From the NCBI GenBank assembly GCA_029168955.1, contig JAPDOI010000954.1, positions 183,686-247,685 of the forward strand: a stretch of DNA of 64,000 bases. Reading direction: 5' to 3'. Origin of the DNA: Aplectana chamaeleonis (Eukaryota; Nematoda; Chromadorea; Rhabditida; Cosmocercidae). Position numbers and translations under genes: made by a program. Under the pieces are notes generated by a model. The model saw nothing but the letters and a program-made list of their open reading frames with translations, did no database searches and had not been told where the DNA came from. Positions 43,501-54,900 of this stretch are shown piece by piece. How positions within the stretch are numbered: position 1 is the stretch's first letter; every line of letters starts with the position of its first letter.

Positions 43501-44625
43501 GCGTTCAAAAAGTACTTCCGAGATCCCGCCGTATTGATTTGAAGCGTTACCCCGTCAAATCCTGAGCAAAAGCCTATCAGCAACGGTGTTTATTTCCAAT
43601 AGTTCATTTTTACGAATAAGCAAACGTCGGTTGGTTTTAATAACATGTTTACGTGTTTTGGCCTGTGACTCCTCAATTTTGAGAGTTCCGCAAAAGTGAG
43701 CTACCAACTCAAAAATTTGACAGGAGCTGGGTGCAAACATGACCAGCTCCCTGGCCAAAAATGAGCTCTCTAGCTCAACGATAAGTGTTCCAACAAGATC
43801 GTGAACGCCAATTGAAAAAAAAGGAGATGAACATTTTTTCGACCTAAATGACGTGGTTTTGACACTTTTTCTCGAATCTCTGGTAACCATTCCGGACCAT
43901 TTTTTGAACAGTTATTCAGCTTTCTAAAGTATATTAAATGCAAAAAGAACGGTCTTCTTACGTTCACTCTGGACCCTGATACTGAGATCAGGGGGTTGCG
44001 CGAAGGCGAATCAAAGCCAAATCTGGTGAGCGCTTCGCGCTCACCACAATTTCAGGGCTCTCATTTACATCCACATCCTGGGAGGGTTTATCGACAGCTG
44101 ACCGTCGATAACGTTGATAAACCCGCGACACTTGTTCAATTTGAGTCCATTGGGAATGTCTGATCTCAAGGATATGTCCGATGTGCGAAGGGGAAATGGA
44201 ACCTGATTAGGTCTCGGTGAGTGCTGGTTTATCGCTCCAGCCGCGAAGCGGCTGGAAGAAAGGTTTAATTTTACTAGGCCTTGTGATCGCCAGGAATTTT
44301 ATAAAATAGTTTATAGAGTCTTTGAAACAAAATTTACAGGAAAGATTTCCTTCTGGATACTATAAGCAGAAGGGGTCCAGAAGACACCTGCTGTCCGAAT
44401 TTCAGCAAAATCGCATGCAAATAACAAAGTTGTGAGCCAGAAAGCTTAAGAAAAATTTCATGGTGTGCGCCGTAGGTAGAGAGCCGTAGGCCGTAGGCCG
44501 TAGGCCGTCACGCTTTTTCAGTCATCACTGCTGCGCCACTGCCAATGGTCTCAAGCAATCAACTTGGCAGACGGGTAAGTTGGTGCAGGAGGTACGCAGG
44601 CTGGTAATTAACCGATTTGTAGGTG
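43501..44625. other. Spacer with a 23-bp palindrome and (CCGTAGG)n
   Basis: TGGTGAGCGC-TTC-GCGCTCACCA at 44024-44046 is a perfect 10-bp-arm palindrome; the inverse copy with GAA in the centre is at 55135-55157, with matching flanks. 44475-44507 has CCGTAGG repeated. No gene domain was seen. 43490-43545 encodes FKKYFRDPAVLI then a stop; compare 50030-50070. Confidence 0.5.
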
Positions 44626-44629
44626 AGGG

Positions 44630-47600
44630 GGATTCTGATGACGTCATCGGGACGTCGTGAAAAGTGCTTCGGGCTTCTGATGACGTCATCGGGACGCGTC
44701 GTGAAGAAAGTGCCTCGAGATTTCTGATGACGTCATCGGGACGTCGTGAGAAGCTTCCAGGCTTCTGATGACGTCATCGGAATGTAAAGAAAGTGCTCCG
44801 GGCTTCTGATGACGTCATCGGGACGTCGTGAAAGAGATGCTTCCGGGCTTCTGATGACGTGCTAGGACGTCGTGAAAAGTGCTTCGGGCCTTCTGATGAC
44901 GTCATCAGGACGTCGTGAAAGTGCTTCGGGCTTCTGATGACGTCATCGGGACGTCGTGAAAAGTCTTCGGGCTTCTGATGACGTCATCCGGGACACGTCG
45001 TGAAAGATACCCCTCGAGTTTCTGATGACGTCATCGGGACGTCGTGAAAAGTGCTTCGGGCTTCTATTGATGACGTCATCAGGACGTCGTGAGGTACTTT
45101 CGGGCTTCTATGATGACGTCATCGGGACGTCATTGAAGTGCTTCCCCGGGGCTTCTGATGAAGGCGTCATCCCGGGACGTCGTGAAAAAGTGCTTCGGGC
45201 TTCTGATGACGTCATGGGGACGTCGTGAAAAGTACTTCCGGGCTTCTGATGACGTCATCGGGACGTCGTGAAAGTGCTTCGGGCTTCTGATGACGTCATC
45301 GGGACGTCGTGTGAAAGAGATGCTTCGGGCTTCTGATGACGTCATCCGGGACGTCGTAGAAGAGTGCTTCGGGGCTTCCTGATGGCGTCATCGGGACGTC
45401 GTGAAAGAGTGCTTCCGGGCTTCTGATGACGTCATCGGGACGTCGTGAAGAGAGTGCTTTCGGAGCTTCTGATGGCGTCATCAGGACGTCGTGAGAAAGT
45501 GCTTCCGGCTGGTGACGTCAATAGGGACGTCGTGAAAGTCTTCGGGCTTCTGATGACGTCATTGGGACGTCGTGAAAGTCGCTTCGGGCTTCCTAGATGA
45601 CGTCATCGGGACGTCGTGAAGAGATAACTTCGGGCTACTGATGACGTCATCGGGACGTCGATGAAGAAGTCGCTTCGGGCTTCTGATGACGTCAATCGGG
45701 ACGTCGTGAAAAGTGCTTCGGGCTTCTGATGACACGTCATCGGGACGTCGTGAAGATAACTTCGGGCTTCTGATGACGTCATGGGGACGATCGTGAGAAA
45801 AGTAACTTCCGGGCTTCTGATGACGTCATCGGGACGTCGTGGAGAGTGCTTCGGGCTTCTGATGACGTCATCGGGACGTCGTGAAGAGAAAAGTGCTTCG
45901 GGCTTCTGACTGACGTCATCGGGACGTCGTGAAAAGTGCTTCTGGCTTCTGATGACGTCATGGGGACGTCGTGAAAAAGTGCTTCCAGGCTCCTGATGAA
46001 GCGTCATCGGGACGTCGTAGAGAAGTGCTTCGGGCTTCTGATGACGTTATCGGGACGTCGTGAAAAGTGCTTCCCGGGCTTCTGATGGCGTCATCGGGAC
46101 GTCGTAGAAAGTGCTTCGGAGGCTTCTGATGACGTCATCGGGACGTAGTGAAAAGATGCTTCCGGGCTCCTGATGACGTCATCGGGACGTCAGTGAGAGT
46201 GCTTCCGGGCTTCTGATAGACGTTATCGGGACGTCGTGAAAAGTGCTTCGGGCTTCTGATGACGTCATCGGGACGTCGTGAGAGTGCTTCGGGCTTCTGA
46301 TGACGTCATCGGGACGTCGTGAAAAATGCTTCGGGCTTCTGATGACGTCATCGGGACGTCGTGAAAAGTAGCTTCGGGCTTCTGATGACGCGTCATGGGG
46401 ACGATCGTGAAAAAGTGCTTCAGGGCTTCTGATGAGCGTCATCGGGACGTCGTGAAGAGAGTGCTTCGGGCTTCTGATGACGTCATCGGGACGTCGTGAA
46501 AGTGCTTCCGGGTTTCTGATGACGTCATCGGGACGTCGTGAAAGTGCTTCCTGGCTGATGACGTCATGGGACGTCGTGAAAAAGATGCTTCGGGCCTACC
46601 TGATGACGTCATCGGGACGATCGTGAGAGTGCTTCGGGCTTCTGATGACGTTATCGGGACGTCGTGAAAAGAAAAGTGCTTCGGGCTTCTGATGACGTCA
46701 TCGGGACGTCGTGAAAGTGCGCTTCGGGCTTCTGATGACGTCATCCGGGACGTAGTGAAAGTGCTTCCCGGGCTCCTGATGACGTCATCGGGACGTCGTG
46801 AAAAGTGCTTCGTGCTTCTGACGACGTCATCGGGACGTCGTGAAAGTGCTTCGGGTTTCCTGATGACGTCATCGGGACGTCGTAAAAAGTGCTTCCCGGG
46901 CTTCTTATGACGTCATCGGGACGTCGTGAAAGTGCTTCCGGGCTTCTGATGACGTCATCCGGGACGTCGTGAAAAGTGCTTCCGGGCTTCTGATGACGTC
47001 ATGGGGACGTCGTAGAAAAAGGATGCTTCGGGCTTCCTGATGACGTCATCAGGACGTCAGTGAAAGTGCTTGGGCTTCTGATGACGTCATCGGGACGTCG
47101 CTGAAAATGCTTCGGGCCTCTGATGACGTCATCGGGACGTCGTGAAAAGTGCCTCTCGAGTTTCTTTGATGACGTCATCGGGACGTCGTGAAAGAAGTGC
47201 TTCGGGCTTCCTGATAATGACGTCATCGGGACGCGTCGGTAAAGAGTGCTTCCGGGCTTCTGATGACGATCATCGGGACGTCGTGAAACAGTCGCTTCGG
47301 AGCTTCTGATGACGTCATCGGGACGTCGTGAAAAAGTGCTTCGGGCTTCTGATGACGTCATCAGGGACGTCGTGAAAAAGTGCTTCGGGCTTCTGATGAC
47401 GTCATCGGGACGTCGTGAAAGTGCTTCGGGCTTCTGATGACGTCATCGGGACGTCGTGAAAAGATGCTTCCGGGCTTCTGATGACGTCATCAGGGACGTC
47501 GTGAATGAGTGCGCTTCGGGCTTCTGATGACGTCATCGGGACGCGTCTGTGAAAAGTGCTTCCGGGCTTCTGATGACGTCATCCAGGGACGTCAGAAGTA

Positions 47601-49195
47601 GAAGAGTGCTTCGGGCTTCTGATGGCGTCATCGGGACGTCGTGAAAAGTGCTTCGGGCTGCTGATGGACGTCATTGGGACGTCGTGAAAGTGCTTCAGGG
47701 CTTCTGATGACGTCATCGGGACGCGTCGTGAAAAAGTGCTTCCCGGGCTTCTGATGCCAGCGTCATCGGGACGTCGTGAGGAGTCGCTTCCGGGCTTCCT
47801 GATGACGTCATCGGGACGTCGTGAAAGATGCTTCCGGGCTTCTGATGACGTCATCGGGACGCGTCGTACCGAAATAGCTTCGGGCTTCTGATGACGTCAT
47901 GGGGACGTCGTGAAAAGTGCTTCGGGCTTCTGATGACGTCATCGGGACACGTCGTGAGGAAGTGCTTCGGGCTTCTGATGGCATCATCGGGACATCGCGT
48001 GAAAAGTCACGCTTCAGGCTCGCAGTGACGTCATCGGGACGTCGTGAAAGTGCTTCTGGCTTCTGATGACGATCATGGGGACGTCGTGAAGAATAACTTC
48101 GGGAATACTGATGACGTCATCGGGACGTCGTGAGGAAGTGCTTCGGCGGCTTCTGATGAGCGTTATCGGGACGTCGTGAAAGAAGTGCTTCGGGCTTCCT
48201 GATGACGTCATCGGGACGTCGTGAGAAAGTGCTTCCGGGCTTCTGATGACGTCATCCCGGGACGCGTAGTGAAAAAGTCGCTTCCGGGCTCCTGATGATG
48301 TCATCGGGACGTCGTGAAAAAAGTGCTTCGTGCTTCTGACGAGCACGTCATCGGGACGTCGTGAAAGTGCTTCCGGGTTTCTGATGACGTCATCGGGACG
48401 TACGTAAAAAGTGCTTCGGGCTGCTTATGACGTCATCGGGACGTCGTGAAGAAGACGCTTCCGGGCTTCTGATGACGTCATCGGGACGTCGTGAAAAGTG
48501 CTTCCGGGCTTCTGATGACGTCATCCGGGACGTCGTGAGAGTGCTTCGGGCTTCTGATGAAGGGTCATGGGGACGTCGTGAGAGAGTGCTTCGGGCTTCC
48601 TGATGACGTCATCGGGACGTCGTGAAAAGAGTGCTTCGGGCTTCTGATGAGCGTCATCGGGACGTCGTGAGTGCTTCGGGCTTCTGATGAGGTCATGGGG
48701 ACGCGTCTGGTGAGAGTGCTTCCGGGCTTCTGATGACGTCATCGGGACGTCGTGAAAAGTGCTTCCCGGGCTTCTGATGACGTCATCGGGACGCCGTGAA
48801 AAGTGCTTCCGGGCTTCTGATGACGTCATCGGGACGTCGTGAAAGTAGCTTCCGAGGCTTCTGATGACGTCATCGGAACGTCGTGAAAAGTGCTTCGGGC
48901 TTCTGATGAGCGTCATCGGGACGTCGTGAAAAGTGCTTCCGGGCTTCTGACGACGTCATCGGGACGTCGTGAAAGTGCTTCGGGTTTCTGATGACGTCAT
49001 CGGGACCGTCGTGAAAAGTGCTTCGGAGGCTTCTTATGACGTCATCGGGACGTCGTGAAAAGTGCTTCCGGGCTTCTGATGACGTCATCGAGGACGTCGT
49101 GAAAAGTGCTTCCGGGCTTCTGATGACGTCATCGGGACGTCGTAAAAAGTGCCTCGGAGTTTCTGATGACGTCATTGGGACGTCGTGAAAAGTGC
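44630..49195. repeat. Main 42-bp satellite array with TGACGTCA in most units
   Basis: Roughly 100 tandem units. A typical unit reads GGGCTTCTGATGACGTCATC, then GGGACGTCGTGAAAA, then GTGCTTC (42 bp). Most units carry the perfect palindrome TGACGTCA and a second GACGTC. One- to four-base insertions occur in many units, which break translated frames. The minus-strand peptides of the DDVIRSPKHFSRRP type repeat every 14 residues and are artefacts. No higher-order structure is obvious by eye. Confidence 0.97.
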
Positions 49196-49197
49196 AG

Positions 49198-49403
49198 GGC
49201 ATTTTACCCCCAGCAGACGGGGGGGCACTCCAAGATTCAAGTCAGAAATGGAATGAACCACCGATCTATAACGCTATCAATCAAGTATTTCTACACAACT
49301 TCATCAACAACAATGACTGATAGCAGCATCAAGCACCTTTTATCAAGGTTTCCATTCATTTTCATGAGAGAAAGTCGTGGGTGCCCCACCCCCGTCTAGA
49401 AGA
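49198..49403. mobile_element. Satellite-embedded MITE, unit 1
   Basis: About 205 bp with GGGGGGCACTCCAAGATTCA at the left side and TCGTGGGTGCCCCACCCCCG at the right. It is nearly identical in the interior to units 2 and 3 (49463, 49720). The outermost TIR bases are altered in this copy. Confidence 0.7.
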
Positions 49404-49462
49404 TAACAAAAAGGATTGCTTCAGGCTTCTGATGACGTCATCGGGACATCATTGAAAGTGCC

Positions 49463-49668
49463 GGGACTATCCTAGACGGTGGGGGGCACTCCAAGATTCA
49501 AGTCAGAAATGGAATGAACCACCGATCTATAACGCGCTATCAATCAAAGTATCTCTACACAACTTCATCAGCAACAATGACTGATAGCAGCATCCAAGCA
49601 CCTTTTATCAAGGTTTCCATTCATTTTTCTTGAGGAAGGTCGTGGGTGCCCCCGTCTAGGATAGTCCC
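49463..49668. mobile_element. Satellite-embedded MITE, unit 2 (clearest ends)
   Basis: GGGACTATCCTAGACGG at 49463 pairs with CCGTCTAGGATAGTCCC ending at 49668. The flanking satellite words (AAAGTGC before, AAGAGTGC after) suggest a target duplication of about 8 bp. It has no coding capacity. Single 42-bp satellite units separate it from units 1 and 3. Confidence 0.85.
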
Positions 49669-49719
49669 AAGAGTGCTTCGGGCTTCTGATGACGTCATCG
49701 GGACATCATGAGAAGTGCG

Positions 49720-49927
49720 GAGGACTATCTAGACGGTGATTGGGAGGCACTCAAGATTCAAGTCAGAAATGGAATGAACCACCAATCTATAACGCTATCC
49801 AATCCGAAGTATTTCTACAAGAACTTCATCAACAACAATGATTTATAGCAGCATCAAACATCTTTTATCAGGTTTTCCATTCATTTTCATGCGAAAATCG
49901 TAGGTGACCCCCGTCTAGGATAGTCCC
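49720..49927. mobile_element. Satellite-embedded MITE, unit 3
   Basis: GGACTATCTAGACGG at the left and CCGTCTAGGATAGTCCC at the right, with the same interior as units 1 and 2 (CAAGATTCAAGTCAGAAATG). Two satellite units follow it to about 50015. Confidence 0.8.
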
Positions 49928-50015
49928 AAAAAGTGCTTCCCGGGCTTCTGATGACGTCATCGGGACGTCGTGAAAAAGTGCTTCGAGCTTCTGATGAAGT
50001 CATCGGGACGTCGTG

Positions 50016-50215
50016 GAAACCCGGATAGGTGGGCGGAGGTGTTCCGGGACCCGTTGCTGCTCATCCGAAAAGTTGTGAAGACCACCCGGCCAAGAGTGGT
50101 AGCGAGACCCAGACTCGATGCTAGCCATCCGAGAAATTACGCCCGGAGATTTGCGCAGGAGAGAACACCTTGCAAAACTGTTTTTGTAAAAAGTGTAAGG
50201 GATGACAAAGCATAG
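50016..50215 (+). other. Possible coding remnant after the satellite
   Basis: The frame leaving the last satellite unit encodes RWAEVFRDPLLLIRKVVKTT and about 35 more residues to TAG at 50213-50215. The EVFRDPLLLI word resembles KKYFRDPAVLI at the end of the 43.0-kb array. I recognise no family. It may be the 3' end of an exon or of an element that carries the arrays. Confidence 0.3.
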
Positions 50216-51048
50216 CAAGCAGAAAGTTTGAAGAGATGTTATGTGAGTCATGTCAGGTCATGTGTTGCCAGGCTGCTTTTCAGTTTTCGTAAGGTCATTC
50301 ACACAACCCCATTTTGAGTGCTCCCTCTTCCTTCTTCACCAGCCTACTGATTTTCTTCTCGCAATAAATGGTACTTGCTTATTAGCATCCAAATTCAAAA
50401 AAGCAAATTGTTAGAACTATCTCCATTCGCAGCTCAGCAGAGCTTTTTCATGTATCAGATTCATGGAATCGAAGCGGCTGTTCTGCGAAGGAATGGGGCA
50501 ACGGAAACGAAATAATGAGTATGTAAAACTGCTTTGTTCCACTGATGTGAAAGTGTCAGATGGAATGGAAGGTAGTTTCTGACTGTCCCGGTTTTAAGTT
50601 AGTTTCATTTGCAAAGCGAAGAACTGCAGGCAGATTCTGCATCCGGCTGTAGGCCAGCAGGCTTTCATGATTATCGACCGGGCTGGCTACGTCTGGGCGA
50701 CCAACTATAACCGGGGCCTAAGGTCCCTGTCAGAGTTGGTTGAGAAAATCACCGTGGCCGACCCGTTCGATACGTATGAAAAACATGGAAGGTGCAAATA
50801 ACACCCGGTGTAGCCAGATGTGGCTGACGCGATCAATATGAATGAATTATGTGGAACGATATCATGGATATCATTCATTTCTTAGCTAATATCATCAGCA
50901 TCGGTCTTATCCAGCCACATCAGTGATTTTCTGAGATAGTTTTACAACAGTTTGGGTCATTGATTCTTGTGACCACAGAAAAAGGACTGATCTAGTGGGG
51001 AGATGAATGAGGTCTTTGTTCAGAGAAATTCTTGCATGGGATATTACA
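50216..51048. other. No gene; fragments of the Tourist-like MITE at 50660-50800
   Basis: 50660-50722 (ATCGACCGGGCTGGCTACGT to CCAACTATAACCGGGGCCTAA) matches the right end of the MITE family at 31124. 50723-50800 begins with a left-end-like GGTCCCTGTCAGAGTTGG, so two fragments abut. The rest is unassigned. Confidence 0.5.
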
Positions 51049-51050
51049 GC

Positions 51051-51597
51051 GTAATATCAAGAAAAAGTGAACAATTCTGTAAAAAAGAGGGTCTCCCAAG
51101 CAGAAGTGGTTTGGTTAGCGTTACTAAATGCTTCCACAAAAAGGGAACAATAGGGAAAGCGGAATGAGGAGAGTCTACAAAAAGAAATGAATGAACAATA
51201 TCCTTCAAGAACTCCTTTTCTTTTTCAGAAACTTCCAAACAGCGGAAACAAACCGTTGTGGTATTTTACGAGGAAGAATTGACTGGTTCCCTAAAACAGT
51301 TTAACATCATCTCCTTTTAATGATAGCTATTAGGTTCACATGCATATATACATATTTTATCGGCACTCACATAATCAAAGTCCTTTATGGAGCCAAAAGC
51401 GCTTCCTCATAGAGAACCACAACGGTTTGTTCCCGCTGTTTGGAAGTTTCGAAAAAGAAAAGAGTTCTTGAAGGATATTGTTCATTTTTTGTAGACTCTC
51501 CTCATTCCGCTTTCATATTGTTCCCTTTTTGTGGAAGCATTTGTAACGCTAACCAAACCACTTCTGCTTGGGAGACCCCTTTTTTACAGAATATTAC
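51051..51597. mobile_element. Long foldback element, arms of about 210 bp
   Basis: 51051-51280 and 51395-51597 are near-perfect reverse complements (GGGTCTCCCAAGCAGAAGTG, GGAATGAGGAGAGTCTACAA, AATATCCTTCAAGAACTC, CAAACCGTTGTGGT). The left arm has small extra pieces; the spacer is about 115 bp. It has no coding capacity and is recent, judging by the match quality. Confidence 0.9.
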
Positions 51598-52730
51598 TTT
51601 GAGTTGGTCTTAAACTTGGTATTCGCTATGTTTTAGGAAAAGATCTGCGATTAGGATTAAGGTCGCCCTTCACGGACGAAAATATCTACCCGACGAAGAT
51701 TGAAGAAGATATATCACATCAGAGTCTTGATAGCTTTATAGAGATCTACAGAGTTATGCATATTTGTCAAACTTTCTATTGTGTATCAGAAAAAGTATTA
51801 AATTTTGTTTATTCAAGTGTGTGAAGTATTAATGAGCACGACTAGTTTGGACTATCATAATTAGATACCCCGTCATTGTCAAAGAGCGTAGAGCACCAGC
51901 GAGTCACTAGCGTAGAGCACCGTGTGGGAGTTTCACAAAATTTGTTTCTCATTAGATATAGCTTCAGAATTGCTTTCGGTGATTTGCCTGGGTATCTTAG
52001 CTCGTGGCGGAGATAGTTTGCCTCGGTGGGGATCAAAATTAGCCTGCGAAAATTAATAGAAAACAGCTGCGAAAAATTCCTGAATGTAGATTCCTAAGCA
52101 CGAGCTTGCGAATGCAGCAAAAAAAGAGGCAAAAAATGTTGGAAAGAAGTCTGCAAAAACCAGCAAAAATAGCACAGCGAAAGTGTTATGTGGATCAATT
52201 CTGCTGAACCTAGCTAAAGACGAAGTGCTGATTGAAGGTAGTCGACGAAAATCACTGAGAATCAACGAAAACGTGAAAAGATCCAAAAAGAATTGTTGAT
52301 ATTGAAACTTCTCGCCAGACTCTCGATTTTTTAATTTCGAATAAGACCTAGGTTTCAACTGGATTCGGATACTGGAATCAATTTGCCAGCCTGAATAAGT
52401 TTAAATTTTCGAAAAATAGCGCAGCGAAAGTGTTGTAAAGAACAATCTTGCTGAAACTAGCTAAAACGAAGTGCTGGTAAAAATTCGAAAATCACTGAGA
52501 AACAGATCAGGACGCTGTGGAGAATCGGATTTTCTATGCGTGCTTCAAAACGCGTTTAAACCATAAAAATGTCTCAATTAAAAAAACCGGTGAGAATTAG
52601 AAATGAAACGTAAAACATCGATGAAAGGTTGACTTCTTAACATCAGTAGTAAGTAGTGCTCAATTCAGCCTTGAACTTAGTTCTCACAGTCCACACTGAT
52701 CCAATACTCCTTGGTGGATTCGTTGCAAAC
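51598..52730. other. No gene recognised
   Basis: AT-rich. A block with GCACAGCGAAAGTGTT, AACCTAGCTAAA-ACGAAGTGCTG and GAAAATCACTGAGAA at 52168-52262 is repeated at 52418-52503, a direct duplication about 250 bp apart. No domain or RNA was identified. Confidence 0.45.
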
Positions 52731-53345
52731 TCAGCCAATCGCGGTTGTCGGTGGCAGGTTAAAACGCCCCTTTCCGAATGAAATTGATCCGATGCGGCTG
52801 ATCGGCGGAGGTTTCGGCATGACTCATAACTGCCGAAGTTTTCGTGGTGATGTCTCATATGTGGCGGAGTTTTCGGGGCGACGTGTTGCAGTGTCTGCAC
52901 TGTTTTTCTCTAGTACTCTCTCGTGAAGAGCACGGAATCGGGAGCCCATAATGTATACGCTTTGCACTAGAATGTGACGTGTTTGTGCTTATCACGGTTG
53001 ACAGCTCGGGATATTGACGCTTTGGCGGGCGTCGGTGGCAGGTTGACCGGACAGTTGTGCTGCCTCTCAACCTGCCACCTACGCCGGCGACTGCAGGAGT
53101 GTTAGAGGGTGGTCGGTGGGAGGTGATTAGGCGGAACTTTCGGTGTAAACACGTGGGTGTGACGTCACACCGAGTGGTCGGTGGGAGGTGATAAGGCAGA
53201 GCTTTCGGTGTGAACGGGTCAAGGATGACGTGGCACTGCTTAGGGTCGGTGGGAGGTTGCCACGCGGAGTTTTCTGGCATGGATGGGGAGTTTTTCGGGC
53301 CTTGCCCGCCCCTTTCGTTTCCGAGCGGGAGCACGCTACCTGTTC
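52731..53345. repeat. Degenerate GGTCGGTGGGAGGT repeat, period about 65-68 bp
   Basis: GGTCGGTGGGAGGT starts at 53111, 53176 and 53244, each followed by a GGAACTTTCGGTGTGAA-like word. Earlier, more diverged units (GTCGGTGGCAGGTT) lie at 52748 and 53030. 53030-53090 also forms an inverted repeat (GTCGGTGGCAGGTTGA/TCAACCTGCCACC). GACGTCAC occurs at 53161. Confidence 0.7.
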
Positions 53346-53454
53346 AACTCCTCTCAACCGGCCACCGACCCCCGCGAGTGTGTGAAGGTGTGATTGTGTA
53401 GGATTGAATATCGATCTGACCAAATTCGTGTGCCTGGCGTCGTTTGGCTGCTGC

Positions 53455-53650
53455 GCTGAGATGGCGCGCTCCAGTGAGAACGGCGCGTCCCAATGAGAAC
53501 GCGCGGCGCGGCGACCGCTCGCACGAAATTTGTTACCACTGTGTTTCAGTGGCTTCTGTATTCTACGGAGCCTAGAAAACCTAATTCTCCTAGCGCTTAA
53601 CCGGCCCGGCGCGTCGCGGTCAGTGTGATTCAAGCGCGCTGCCTCGCTGT
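53455..53650 (-). repeat. Dispersed GC-rich repeat with empty insertion site
   Basis: In reverse complement this matches 37060-37160 and also the two flanks of the Harbinger-like element at 60860-62229: the left flank (GACCGCGACGCG) and the right flank (GGTTTTCTAGGCTCCGTAGA) are contiguous here, joined by ATTAGG (53573-53578). Confidence 0.75.
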
Positions 53651-53939
53651 ATCACACACCAGTGCGCTGCATTGTCAACCTGACACAGATTTTAATAGCC
53701 TTCCTGATATTATTTTCGTTCTTCTAAGAAGGAATAAACTTTCAGGGGAGTATTACGTATGTTGAAACCAACTTTAACGAATAACCTTTCAACGGACGTA
53801 ATCTGGAGCTCACCTGCCGATATTCGGAAGATAAACTGTAGGTTCCGGCGGTTATAATGTCATTGAACTGGGATAACCCACTTTTATATTTCAAAGGTCG
53901 ACAAATAGACTTCAACTTTGTCTTTAAGTCCCGAGTAAC

Positions 53940-54900
53940 CCCAACCGAAGTTTTTGGTAAAATCTGACAAGGAAACCACTACTAGCCAAAGTGGCCATAC
54001 CGATTCAAATGTATTTTACTAGAACAATTTTTGAGCGTAGAGGGTGAATATGGCCTTCGCAGCTGCCCAGAATCACTCTGAAAGATAAATAGGAACTTTT
54101 TCCCTGATATCCGTACCTACTAAGCATTAAGAACGCAGTTGTCATTCGAAAATCAGGAAACTCACCTTATACACGTGTTCAGCGCCTAAAACAAATCCTG
54201 GGCAACGCTTAGAAGAAAGCACAAGTTGCGAAAGTGATAGAGTTTTTGACTTGTACGGAATTTCGGTTGAGCGTTTGCTTATACCAGTTAGAGGAATCAG
54301 AAAGCGTTTGAGAAAAAAATATTTCAGATAAGACTCAAAATGCTCTCAGGAGGGTTATTTGGGGCGCTGATCACGAATCTAAAGTTTATTTCTCGATTTC
54401 ACAAAGCTTTCGACAAAAGCTTCCCATCGGGAGGTCAATTTGAGGGCGAAACAATTTTTGACGTGTTCCAAGATGCTACGATTGGTGTGGCTCAAATAGT
54501 TTTTGTGAGGGTTATTTGTAGTGCTCAACATAAATCTCAGGTCAGTTTTTCGATTTTGACAGCTTACGGCAGATTGCGGTGGATATACAGTAGTTTGGTC
54601 TAAGCCTCAGATTTGCCTCAAAATTTCTATGTGGGTGTAAATCGGGATGCTCAATACAAATTCGATGAACATTTCGACAAAAATCCGATTTTTTTTTCAA
54701 CACACCCTAAAAACTGGCTCATGGGTACCCTTACCTTTTTGCGAAGCTCTGAGAACGCCTATTACTTCTTTCAGAAAAGTCATGAGCCGCGAAAGACATA
54801 TTCGGACTCTACGTCCAAAAAGTACACTTCATTTGGAATGGCCGCTTTGACCAAAGAGAGTTCCCTTGTGAGACTCTAGCCGAACTACCATACAACCCCA
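53940..54900. mobile_element. TIR-type repeat, most complete copy
   Basis: The left end (53966-54095: AAGGAAACC, GTGGCC, CTAGAAC, GGCCTTCGCAGCTGCC) is mirrored at the right end (54770-54875: GAGCCGCGAAAGACATATTC, GTACACTTC, GGAATGGCCG, TTCCCTTGTG). The interior aligns with 16795-17240 (left half) and 28630-29160 (right half) but lacks the GGCGGATC array. No transposase frame. It resembles a non-autonomous DNA element of about 0.95 kb with TIRs of about 110 bp. Confidence 0.65.

Noticed and set aside
44630..49195. CRISPR-like array
   Set aside because: Units are contiguous tandem repeats without unique spacers, and the context is a eukaryotic genome.
45025..49202. Many open frames of 60-134 codons on the minus strand (DDVIRSPKHFSRRP-type)
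   Set aside because: They are translations of the 42-bp satellite; the unit is a multiple of three, so long frames arise automatically, and indels switch them between frames.
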